Shown here piece after piece: positions 1 through 7,901 of a DNA stretch of 37,787 nucleotides (its first letter is position 1; every line of letters starts with the position of its first letter). Source of the DNA: CAZCQG01 sp964500775 (GTDB lineage Bacteria > Campylobacterota > Campylobacteria > Campylobacterales > CAZCQG01). The notes beneath the pieces are model-generated. The model was not told where the DNA came from. It was given only the letters and a program-made list of their open reading frames with translations, and ran no database searches. Location of the stretch: NCBI GenBank assembly GCA_964500775.1, contig CAZCQG010000021.1, positions 1-37,787 on the forward strand, read 5' to 3'. The position numbers and the translations under genes are program-made.

Positions 1-111
1 GCTGATGTGCCCGATACTTACTATATCGATGACAAAGGTAAATTAAAAGATATATATGGCATCATAAATTCGGCTATAATTAATTTGTTCACGAAATACT
101 CATTAAAGTAA
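1..111 (+). CDS. C-terminal fragment of an unknown protein
   Basis: An open frame runs from the first base to a TAA at 109-111 and encodes 36 residues ending in an isoleucine- and leucine-rich helix-like tail (IINSAIINLFTKYSLK). The 5' part lies outside the window, so no family can be named. It stops five bases before the ATG of the binding-protein gene and so probably belongs to the same transcript. It could be part of the sensing system that follows, but nothing in the fragment proves this. Confidence 0.5.
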   Translation, partial: ADVPDTYYIDDKGKLKDIYGIINSAIINLFTKYSLK

Positions 112-115
112 AGAG

Positions 116-1150
116 ATGAAAAAGATTGTACTTCTCCTAATGTTTCTCGGTCTTGAACTCTTTGGTGCGAAGAGCTACAAAGTAGCGGCTTTGTATTGGT
201 CTATGAACATTCCCGGGCAAGTTGCTATGCGTGCAGGTCTCGTAAAAGCGTATGAGGCGATAAACAAAGAGGCTTTGGCGACGGGTGCGCCTACCGTAGA
301 ACTTTTGGAATATGTCGCGGGAGACGGCGAGCAAGGGATTGAGAATCAAATCAATCAAATGCATGATGCCGTTGCTAAAAGTGTTGATTTGATTATTGTT
401 CAACCAACGGATAATGCCGCACTTGTAGAGCCGCTCAAAGCTGCGAATATCGCGAAAATCCCCGTAGTGGCGTATGATCAGTACATAATCGAAGGTAAAA
501 TAGATTCTTACGTCACTTCTGACAACTATATGGCGGGGTATCTCAACGGTGAATATATTGCTTCGAAATTTAAAGATGAGTATGAAATCAAGCTCATTTT
601 AGTCGACTATCCCCATGTCTCTTCCACGGTAGAGAGAGTGGACGGCTTTTTGGACGCATTGCGAGATACTCATCAGGCATACAAGATTTTAGCAAGCTAT
701 AAAGCGGTAGAGCCTATCGGAGGAAAGCAAGCGGGCGCGGATATACTAAGAGATTTTCCGAGAAAGGGGAGTGTGGATGCCGTCTTTACCGTCAATGACG
801 GGGGCGGGCTTAGTGTCGTCAAGGCTTTGAAAGATGCCAAAAGAGATGAGATAATCGTCGCTACGATAGACGGTGATCCCGTATCGATAGAAAACATCAG
901 GGACAAAACTCTCACCAAGATAGATAGTGCGCAGTTTTGCGGGCCTATCGGCGAGGAATCTATGAAAATCGCTTATAAACTTCTTATGGGTAAAGAGATA
1001 CCGACCAAGGTTTTAATCCCTGTTTTTCCGGTCACGGAAGAGACTTTGGATATGTATCCCGGTTGGCTCGGTCCCATACCCGATACATTTAAAAAACCAT
1101 GGCAAGCCAAAAATGAATTTTGGAATAACACTATAAAGCAAATACGATAA
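116..1150 (+). CDS. Periplasmic sugar-binding-like protein (RbsB/peripla_BP_4 type)
   Basis: The 344-residue product has a signal peptide (MKKIVLLLMFLGLELFGA) and the type I periplasmic-binding fold seen in RbsB-like proteins: YWSMNIPGQ near residue 28, DLIIVQPTDNAAL near 90, IPVVAYDQ near 115, and TVNDGGGLSVVKAL near 225. These correspond to the ligand-cleft segments of the family. No ABC permease or ATPase is nearby. The stop codon is followed directly by the ATG of a histidine kinase, so I infer that this protein presents a ligand to that kinase rather than feeding a transporter. The ligand is unknown; sugar, autoinducer-like or other small molecules are possible. The ATG follows an AAAG-rich stretch that overlaps the upstream stop region. 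Confidence 0.85.
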   Translation: MKKIVLLLMFLGLELFGAKSYKVAALYWSMNIPGQVAMRAGLVKAYEAINKEALATGAPTVELLEYVAGDGEQGIENQINQMHDAVAKSVDLIIVQPTDNAALVEPLKAANIAKIPVVAYDQYIIEGKIDSYVTSDNYMAGYLNGEYIASKFKDEYEIKLILVDYPHVSSTVERVDGFLDALRDTHQAYKILASYKAVEPIGGKQAGADILRDFPRKGSVDAVFTVNDGGGLSVVKALKDAKRDEIIVATIDGDPVSIENIRDKTLTKIDSAQFCGPIGEESMKIAYKLLMGKEIPTKVLIPVFPVTEETLDMYPGWLGPIPDTFKKPWQAKNEFWNNTIKQIR

Positions 1151-2989
1151 ATGTCAAAAACTAGCGCATTTAAAGGGCTCAAGCAAGAAGATACGTTTAG
1201 CAAGATAGAGAATAGGCTTACGTTTGCTTTCGGGGGACTGGTTTTTGTCTTGATGCTCATAGTCTATATGGTAAATAGCTATATGGACGAGAAAAAGTTT
1301 GAATTCGAAAGAAACTCACTAGCCAATACTATCGCAAGCACTTTAGCGCTCTCTATCGAAAAAGTGAGTTTCGGCGGGAGATACCAGTCTTCGTTATTTG
1401 TCGAGAAAATTACTAAAGAGGACCCAAGAATCGTCTTTATGTTTATGATCGATGAAAACGGGGCGATAATAGCGGGTAGTAATGAATATGCTCCGAAGCT
1501 GAAGCAAGAATCTTTCGCCGAGGCTCTTATTTCACGGTTTGCCCCTTTGAACGGAGGCGATTCTAATGAAGACATTATTGAGCTTGATCAACACGTAATC
1601 GTCGCAAAAAAAGAGATAAACAGCGGTTATAAGGGGGAGTTGCAGAGCACGCTTTTGGTGGGAATCACCGTCGAAGAAACACAATTTCTCCATAGTGCGA
1701 CGACGCTTTACACGACCCTTTCTATTGCGATTTTGACAATCGTTTCATTATTTATTATCCGATGGATAAGCACCTATATCGGCTTTCCGGTGAAGAATCT
1801 CGCATGGAAGTTTTACAATATTTTACGGTATTCACCCGTGATGATTCATATCCACGATAGGGAAGGGAATATCGTAGAGAGTAGCGCTAGCTTTGAAGAT
1901 CAATTCGGCTTGGGAAACAAAAGAAATATTTATGATGTCATCCCTGCAGATCAAGTCGAAAAACATAAGAAAGTAAATGATGTAGTTTTCAGCGAAGGTA
2001 AAAGTTTGTTTGTGAGCACCAAGTACAACACCTTGGGAAAAAACAAATACTTTCTCGTCAATAAATTCCCGATAGAAAAAAGCGATAGAGATATTAATTT
2101 GATTTGCGGTTTTTCTATAGATATAACAAAACAAAAAGAGCTAGAAGAGAACCTTAAAAAGAAAAGTGAAGAATTGGCGCTCATTAACAAGTCGCTTCAA
2201 AGCAGAATCGAAGAAGAAGTTTCGAGGTCAAAACAAAGAGATGAGATTATTTACGAACAGAACAAAAAGAACGCGCTTGGGGAATTGCTCGTAAATATCG
2301 CTCACCAATGGAGGCAACCGCTCAATCTTGTCGGACTACACCTCCAAAATATATCGGATATGATCGAATACAACGAGATTGATAAAAAGAAGATTTATGA
2401 AATAGTCGATAGGGTAATGGTGCAGTTAGAGTATCTCTCGACGATTATTACGAAGTTCACCGACTTTTACGAAGACACACGTCATACGGGAAGGGTAGTC
2501 TTGAAAGAAGCATTGGGAAGTGCTTTGGATTTTATGGGGCAGTCTCTTAAAAATTCTAGAATCAATATAGAGAGTGTCATCGAGCCTGAAGATATTGTTA
2601 TAAACGGCGATCAGAATAGTGTTTCGGAGATATTCTTGGCACTACTTATTAACATCAAAGAGATAGTAGAGGATAGGAAGCTTCAAGAAGCAAACGTAAA
2701 GATAAAGATTTTTGACACGGGAAGTATGCTTGCGATCGATATTCACGACGATGCAGGCGGCATAGCTCCGGAGGTATTGGGGAATATATTTGATCCATAT
2801 ACGACGACGCACTTTAAATCAAGAAATAGAGGTTTGGGACTCTATACGGTAAAAAATAGTATCGAGTACAGATTTGGCGGGACGATAGATGCGAAGAACG
2901 TCGGCAAAGGAGCGCTTTTTGAGATACGACTCAAAAAAGACTCCAAGGTGGATACCCCGATTTTTGCCGATGACGGGTTTGAAGGTTAG
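1151..2989 (+). CDS. Membrane PAS sensor histidine kinase
   Basis: The 612-residue protein has TM1 at about residues 24-44, a periplasmic domain of about 140 residues (possibly Cache-like), TM2 at about 187-206, a PAS domain at about 222-330 (SPVMIHIHDREGNIVESS), a coiled coil, and a kinase core. The phosphoacceptor is probably His385 in IAHQWRQPLN, the H-box variant common in Campylobacterota. The ATPase domain shows N-box-like NIKEIVED, G1 DDAGGIAPE and G2 RGLGLYTV. The N box is slightly unusual, with NIKE where NxxxN/D is typical. It abuts the binding-protein gene with no spacer, which implies co-translation and a periplasmic-binding-protein-dependent sensor. No response regulator lies in the window; the partner may be the truncated gene upstream or elsewhere. 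Confidence 0.9.
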   Translation: MSKTSAFKGLKQEDTFSKIENRLTFAFGGLVFVLMLIVYMVNSYMDEKKFEFERNSLANTIASTLALSIEKVSFGGRYQSSLFVEKITKEDPRIVFMFMIDENGAIIAGSNEYAPKLKQESFAEALISRFAPLNGGDSNEDIIELDQHVIVAKKEINSGYKGELQSTLLVGITVEETQFLHSATTLYTTLSIAILTIVSLFIIRWISTYIGFPVKNLAWKFYNILRYSPVMIHIHDREGNIVESSASFEDQFGLGNKRNIYDVIPADQVEKHKKVNDVVFSEGKSLFVSTKYNTLGKNKYFLVNKFPIEKSDRDINLICGFSIDITKQKELEENLKKKSEELALINKSLQSRIEEEVSRSKQRDEIIYEQNKKNALGELLVNIAHQWRQPLNLVGLHLQNISDMIEYNEIDKKKIYEIVDRVMVQLEYLSTIITKFTDFYEDTRHTGRVVLKEALGSALDFMGQSLKNSRINIESVIEPEDIVINGDQNSVSEIFLALLINIKEIVEDRKLQEANVKIKIFDTGSMLAIDIHDDAGGIAPEVLGNIFDPYTTTHFKSRNRGLGLYTVKNSIEYRFGGTIDAKNVGKGALFEIRLKKDSKVDTPIFADDGFEG

Positions 2990-3333
2990 CTTCTTGACTT
3001 TGTAAGCCCTAGCTCTTTTTTGATGTGAAATATTTTGTTGTTGATAAGTTGTTTTAACTTCGCTAAGTCGGGGTTGGCGACATCGTATTTTCTCGGCTTG
3101 AGATTTAAAAGCTCTAGATAGAGATTAATCTCTCTAAGTGCAGACGGGTCTAGAGTCGCTGCCGTGTGTGTGTTTTCATTTACTATTTTGAGTACGTCGT
3201 CGATAATATTTTTTTCGAGTTTATACCTCTTTTTAAGTAATACTACCAACTCTTTATGATTATCGTCTTTTTTTGAAGTATCGTTAATCAAATCTCTTAA
3301 TTTTTGCAACTGTAACAGTGTAAGATTTTCCAT
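2986..3333 (-). CDS. Small charged helical protein of unknown function
   Basis: This encodes 115 residues, rich in lysine, leucine and asparagine, with no signal peptide, membrane segment or cysteine. It looks all-helical (LQKLRDLINDTSKK, LLKKRYKLEKNIIDDVLKIV). The ATG is preceded on the minus strand by a GGGAGAAAAT stretch at good distance, which supports it as a real gene. It converges on the histidine kinase and overlaps its stop by four bases. I do not recognise a family. Its convergent position means it is not co-transcribed with the kinase. Confidence 0.65.
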   Translation of the reverse strand: MENLTLLQLQKLRDLINDTSKKDDNHKELVVLLKKRYKLEKNIIDDVLKIVNENTHTAATLDPSALREINLYLELLNLKPRKYDVANPDLAKLKQLINNKIFHIKKELGLTKSRS

Positions 3334-3426
3334 ATTTTCTCCCTAAAAAAAATAATCGAGAATTCTATCACAATTATTAAAATATTTCCGAAAACGGATT
3401 GAAGTGACAATTTTATTTTCATTTGC

Positions 3427-3432
3427 TACAAT
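3427..3432 (+). promoter_or_regulatory. Probable -10 box of the TRAP operon
   Basis: TACAAT lies 32 bases before the TAXI gene start in an AT-rich gap between convergent and divergent units. Campylobacterota promoters usually lack a strong -35 element, and none is obvious here. The AAAGGAGG ribosome-binding site follows at about 3450-3457. Confidence 0.4.
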
Positions 3433-3463
3433 GAACATTAACAAAACTTAAAGGAGGAATATT

Positions 3464-4411
3464 ATGAAAAAAGTTTTGGCGACGTGTGTTTCCGTAGCCC
3501 TAGCGATGCCGTTATTTGCGACGCAATTTATCACGATCGGAACAGGTGGAGTTACCGGTACATACTATCCTACCGGAGGTGCGGTTTGCCGTATGGTGAA
3601 TAAGAAGAAAAAAGAGACCAAGATTCGGTGCAGCGTAGAATCGACGGGCGGTTCTGTGTACAACGTAAATAACATCAAAGCGGGTGAACTTGATTTCGGT
3701 ACCGTTCAAAGTGACGTAGCGTATCAAGCATATAAAGGAGAAGGGAATTTTGCCGACGCACCGTTTAAAGAACTTAGAAGCGTTATGGCGATATATCCAG
3801 AGCTCTTAGCGCTTGTAGTGCGTAAAGATTCCGGCATTAATGAATTCAAGGATATAAAAGGGAAAAGAATTAATCTCGGGAATCCGGGAAGCGGTCAAGC
3901 CAATACGGCACCCATTATTATGGAAAAGTTTGGTTTGAAAGATGATGATCTGAAGCTAGCGGGGGTGCTAAAAGCACCTGAATGTCCTGCAGCTTTGACG
4001 GATAATAAAATAGACGGTTATTTCTATATGGTGGGGCATCCGACCGCCAATATTAAAGATGCTTCAAATTCCGTAGCCATAGATATAATCGACATCAATT
4101 CCAAAGAAGCCAAAGAGGTTGTCGATGAGCATCCTTATTACGCATTCGGGGTTATTCCTGCGGGTACTTATTCGGGTGTAGATAGAGATGTCACTAGTAT
4201 AGGGGTAAAAGCCGTACTTGTAACTAGTGCAGACGTAGACGACAAAGCGGTAGAGCTTATCGTATCGACAATTTTGGAAAACTTTGATGACTTCAAAGAG
4301 TTACATCCTGCCTATAAAGGCATAACAAAAGAATCACTCCTAGAAGGGACGAGTGTGCCTTTGCATAAAGCCGCAGAGGCTTATTATAAAAAAGTAGGCT
4401 TGATAAAATAG
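3464..4411 (+). CDS. TAXI-family TRAP transporter solute-binding protein
   Basis: The 315-residue protein has a signal peptide (MKKVLATCVSVALAMPLFA) and the TAXI signature near the mature N-terminus: FITIGTGGVTGTYYPTGGAVC. Further family segments are ESTGGSVYNVNNIKAGELD near residue 60 and INLGNPGSGQ near 135. TAXI proteins capture substrates such as dicarboxylates or glutamate in the periplasm for TRAP permeases; the substrate cannot be read from sequence. A strong AAAGGAGG ribosome-binding site precedes the ATG. The fused permease gene starts on the next base after the stop, so the two form one transporter operon. Confidence 0.95.
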   Translation: MKKVLATCVSVALAMPLFATQFITIGTGGVTGTYYPTGGAVCRMVNKKKKETKIRCSVESTGGSVYNVNNIKAGELDFGTVQSDVAYQAYKGEGNFADAPFKELRSVMAIYPELLALVVRKDSGINEFKDIKGKRINLGNPGSGQANTAPIIMEKFGLKDDDLKLAGVLKAPECPAALTDNKIDGYFYMVGHPTANIKDASNSVAIDIIDINSKEAKEVVDEHPYYAFGVIPAGTYSGVDRDVTSIGVKAVLVTSADVDDKAVELIVSTILENFDDFKELHPAYKGITKESLLEGTSVPLHKAAEAYYKKVGLIK

Positions 4412-6457
4412 ATGGATAGCAGGGTCGAAAACGACTTAGAGACGCTTGAGGGGCAGAGGGATATAGGCAAAAGCACAAAGCTCTATATGTTTGTAGGGCT
4501 TGTTGCTTTTAGCTGGTCTCTCTTCCAACTCTATACGGCTTTTGTACCTACGAACTCTACGATGGTTCGCTCCATACATCTCTCTTTCGCGATACTTTTG
4601 ACTTTTTTGCTGTATCCCGCAAACAAAAGTATGACGAAAAAGGGAGTCGTCGTTTGGTATGACTATGTATTTGCCATTGTCGGAGCCTTGGGAGCCTTAT
4701 ATATCTTTTTGGATTTCGAGGGACTTGCTTATAGACCGGGGGCATATTTTTCAAGAGACATAGTCGTAGCAGTGATTACAACCCTTATTTTGCTTGAGGC
4801 GAGTAGACGCGTCATAGGGAAAGCTTTGGCGATAGTTGCGATAGCCTTTTTGACGTATGACTACTTCGGTCCGTATATGCCCGAAGTGATTGCACACAAA
4901 GGCGCATCGATACAAAAGCTTGCGGGGCATATGTTTTTAACGACCGAGGGGATATTCGGCGTGCCCTTGGGGGTAAGTGCGGGGTTTGTATTCTTGTTTG
5001 TCCTTTTTGGCTCCCTTTTGGAGCGCGCGGGAGCGGGAGAGTATTTTATAAAACTCGCTTATGCGCTACTAGGCGGCTATAAAGGGGGACCGGCAAAAGC
5101 TGCCGTGGTGGCGAGCGGACTGACGGGGATAATCTCCGGCTCATCGACCGCTAATGCAGTTACCACGGGGACATTTACCATTCCGCTAATGAAAAAGACC
5201 GGATTACCCGCATATAAAGCGGCTGCAGTTGAAGTCGCAGCTAGCACCAACGGGCAGCTTATGCCTCCGATCATGGGTGCTGCGGCGTTTATTATTGCAG
5301 AGTTTTTGGGCTTAAATTTTCTAGACGTAATTTATGCGGCTTTTATACCCGCGTTCGTTTCATATTTTGCCCTTTTTTATATCGTCCACTTAGAGGCGCT
5401 GAAATTAGGATTACAAGGCGAAAGAAAAGAGAATCTCCCGCCGAAGATGGCGACGTTTCTTTCGGGCATACACTACCTAGTCCCTATTTTTTTCCTCCTT
5501 TACACTTTAATAGTATTACGGGAATCGGTTATGTCGGCGGCATTTAATGCGGTGATGTTCTTGCTCCTCCTTATCGTGTTTCAAAGATCGTTCGTGCGCT
5601 ATTTCAAAGATCGGCGCATCGTTCTTTCTGATTTTGCCGAAGGTTTTACCGATATTTATCACGGCATGGTTTCGGGTGCCAAAAATATGATACCTATAGC
5701 ATTGGCGACAGCGGTTGCGGGCATCGTAGTGGGTTCGATAACGCTTACGGGAATCGGACAGGTGCTTACTGAGGTAATCGAGATGCTAAGCAACGGAAAT
5801 ATTCTTATCATCCTCCTTCTTACCGCCGTTACATCGCTTATCCTCGGGATGGGATTGCCGACTACGGCAAATTACATCGTTATGGCTTCTTTGACAGCAC
5901 CCGTTATTATGCATCTTGCACACGACAACGGCTATCTTATACCGACGATTGCGGCGCATCTTTTCGTGTTTTATTTCGGAATCCTCGCCGATGACACTCC
6001 GCCGGTAGGTATCGCTGCTTACGCGGCGAGCGGTATTGCAAAATCCGATCCGATCAAAACAGGGATACAGGGGTTTACTTACGATATGCGTACGGCGATA
6101 TTGCCTTTTATGTTCTTTTTCAATCCCACACTCATTCTAATAAGCGGAATCGACCCGCTCTCACCATCGAACGCCGAAGGGTGGGTTTGGATAACCAATC
6201 CCTTTGAGGTTGCTCTGATTTTTGTTACGGCGACTCTTGGGATGTTTGCATTCGGATCGCTTACCCAAGGATATTTTATTAAGAAAACAAACATATTTGA
6301 AAAAATAGGTTTTTTGTTAATAGTGCCGTTGCTATTTTTACCTGAATTATGCGCAGAGTACCTAGGATACGGAAATAAATACATTTCCTACTTAATCGGG
6401 GTTGTGTTCTATGTTTGCATCTACTTTTCGCAAAAAATGCTCCATAGAGAGAAATAA
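4412..6457 (+). CDS. TRAP transporter fused permease (4TM/12TM, DctQM type)
   Basis: The 681-residue polytopic membrane protein has an N-terminal small-permease part (about residues 20-150, four hydrophobic segments) fused to a DctM-like large permease. Conserved DctM patterns are visible: SGLTGIISGSSTANAVTTG near 230, STNGQLMPPIMGAAAF near 280, and GMGLPTTANYIV near 485. Such fused permeases pair with TAXI binding proteins, as found directly upstream. The transporter should use a Na+ or H+ gradient. Length and topology are normal for the family. The ATG directly follows the TAXI stop with no independent ribosome-binding site, so translation is probably coupled. Confidence 0.95.
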   Translation: MDSRVENDLETLEGQRDIGKSTKLYMFVGLVAFSWSLFQLYTAFVPTNSTMVRSIHLSFAILLTFLLYPANKSMTKKGVVVWYDYVFAIVGALGALYIFLDFEGLAYRPGAYFSRDIVVAVITTLILLEASRRVIGKALAIVAIAFLTYDYFGPYMPEVIAHKGASIQKLAGHMFLTTEGIFGVPLGVSAGFVFLFVLFGSLLERAGAGEYFIKLAYALLGGYKGGPAKAAVVASGLTGIISGSSTANAVTTGTFTIPLMKKTGLPAYKAAAVEVAASTNGQLMPPIMGAAAFIIAEFLGLNFLDVIYAAFIPAFVSYFALFYIVHLEALKLGLQGERKENLPPKMATFLSGIHYLVPIFFLLYTLIVLRESVMSAAFNAVMFLLLLIVFQRSFVRYFKDRRIVLSDFAEGFTDIYHGMVSGAKNMIPIALATAVAGIVVGSITLTGIGQVLTEVIEMLSNGNILIILLLTAVTSLILGMGLPTTANYIVMASLTAPVIMHLAHDNGYLIPTIAAHLFVFYFGILADDTPPVGIAAYAASGIAKSDPIKTGIQGFTYDMRTAILPFMFFFNPTLILISGIDPLSPSNAEGWVWITNPFEVALIFVTATLGMFAFGSLTQGYFIKKTNIFEKIGFLLIVPLLFLPELCAEYLGYGNKYISYLIGVVFYVCIYFSQKMLHREK

Positions 6458-6516
6458 CATACTGAATATTTATACTTTTTTTGTAAAATTTCACAAATAA
6501 AATTTTAAGGTTCGTA

Positions 6517-7842
6517 TTGTTAAAGAATATTTTTCAAGATAAATTACGACTTAGTTTCATCGTCGGGATATTCGGTCTATTTATTTTTTTAGAGGTTGTT
6601 TTTTATAATCAAACACAGCTCTATGTCTACAAAGAGGCAGAGAAGAAGATATTAAATATTCTTGACGGATATAAGGCCGTACGAAGATATGTGGAAAACG
6701 AACAAAAAATCCAAATATTTGAATTGCAATCAAAAGGGGTGATTTCCGAAGATTATTTTAATCCCATTTTACTTTCATCTACATACGGTGCGAAGGGGGT
6801 TAACCAGTACTATAATTCTATACGAGCGGCAGAAGGAAAGCCGCCCATTAGCATCAAATACGCCTCGCCTAATCCTACAAATCCAAACAATAAGGCGACG
6901 AAGTTTGAGGCAGAGCTGCTAGAAAAATTCAACAAAAATGAGCTCCAAAAATATTATGACATCATAGACACCGAGAACGGTAAAGCTATGTACTATATTA
7001 TTCCCACCCAAAAGAATCAGCCAAGATGTATGCGATGCCACTCCGATCCCGCATCCGCGCCCAAGGGGATGGTGGCGATGTATGGCGAAAAAAGCGGTTT
7101 TTTTGAAAAAGAGGGCGAGATACGGGCTTTGCTTACACTTGTCTATCCTCTAGAAGAGGACTTGGAGAGTGCGAAAAAACTTTTTATCGTCCTTTCTCTT
7201 TTTTCGTTTGTATTTGTATTTATCGTGACCTATCTCGTCTTTAAATACAAAACGATAATTCAACACAAAGAGAATGAGCTTCGGGGTGTCGTAGATAATC
7301 TCGATTCTACTATCGAGAAAAAAACGGCAGAATTGCGCGAAATAAATTATGAGTTGCAAAATAGAGCGAATCTAGACCAGCTTACCAATCTTTTCAATAG
7401 GCACAAATTCGAGGAGTTGAAACAAAACGGCTATTTTGAAAAACTTATCGAATACGGTTCACTTAGCGTAATACTCTTTGATATTGATTATTTTAAAAGT
7501 ATCAACGATAGATTCGGGCATGAACAAGGTGATGAGATTCTCCTAAAATTTGCGAAGTTGGTCAAAGGCTCTATTCGCGAAGATGACATTTTATTTCGGT
7601 GGGGAGGTGAGGAGTTTTTGCTCATCATAAAAAACGGTAATCCTAAAGATGCCTACAATCTTGCAAAAAAAATAAAAAATGAAATTGAAAATTTTGACTT
7701 CGGAATCAAGGAAAAAATTACGACGAGTTTCGGAATTGCGGGCTGTATGGACTATAAGAATCTCAAAGACTTAATCAAAAATGCCGACGATGCACTTTAT
7801 GAGGCAAAAAATAACGGACGAAACACTATCGTAATAAAATAA
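6517..7842 (+). CDS. Membrane diguanylate cyclase with Tll0287-like heme-type sensor domain
   Basis: The start is a TTG preceded by TAAGG. The 441-residue protein has TM1 (about 11-30), a periplasmic Tll0287-like (DUF3365) domain, TM2 (about 222-244), a short coiled coil and a GGDEF domain. The periplasmic domain contains CMRCH at 171-175, a c-type heme attachment motif. The cyclase site is GGEEF at 363-367, an active variant, and REDD at 354-357 sits five residues before it, matching the RxxD inhibitory site. I infer a periplasmic redox- or gas-sensing protein that makes c-di-GMP. It follows the TRAP genes after 59 bases and may have its own promoter. Confidence 0.9.
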   Translation: MLKNIFQDKLRLSFIVGIFGLFIFLEVVFYNQTQLYVYKEAEKKILNILDGYKAVRRYVENEQKIQIFELQSKGVISEDYFNPILLSSTYGAKGVNQYYNSIRAAEGKPPISIKYASPNPTNPNNKATKFEAELLEKFNKNELQKYYDIIDTENGKAMYYIIPTQKNQPRCMRCHSDPASAPKGMVAMYGEKSGFFEKEGEIRALLTLVYPLEEDLESAKKLFIVLSLFSFVFVFIVTYLVFKYKTIIQHKENELRGVVDNLDSTIEKKTAELREINYELQNRANLDQLTNLFNRHKFEELKQNGYFEKLIEYGSLSVILFDIDYFKSINDRFGHEQGDEILLKFAKLVKGSIREDDILFRWGGEEFLLIIKNGNPKDAYNLAKKIKNEIENFDFGIKEKITTSFGIAGCMDYKNLKDLIKNADDALYEAKNNGRNTIVIK

Positions 7843-7901
7843 TACTTTCACAATAGATTATGATAAGATAAGCTTATTGATTACATTGTTAAAGGATTAC
7901 A

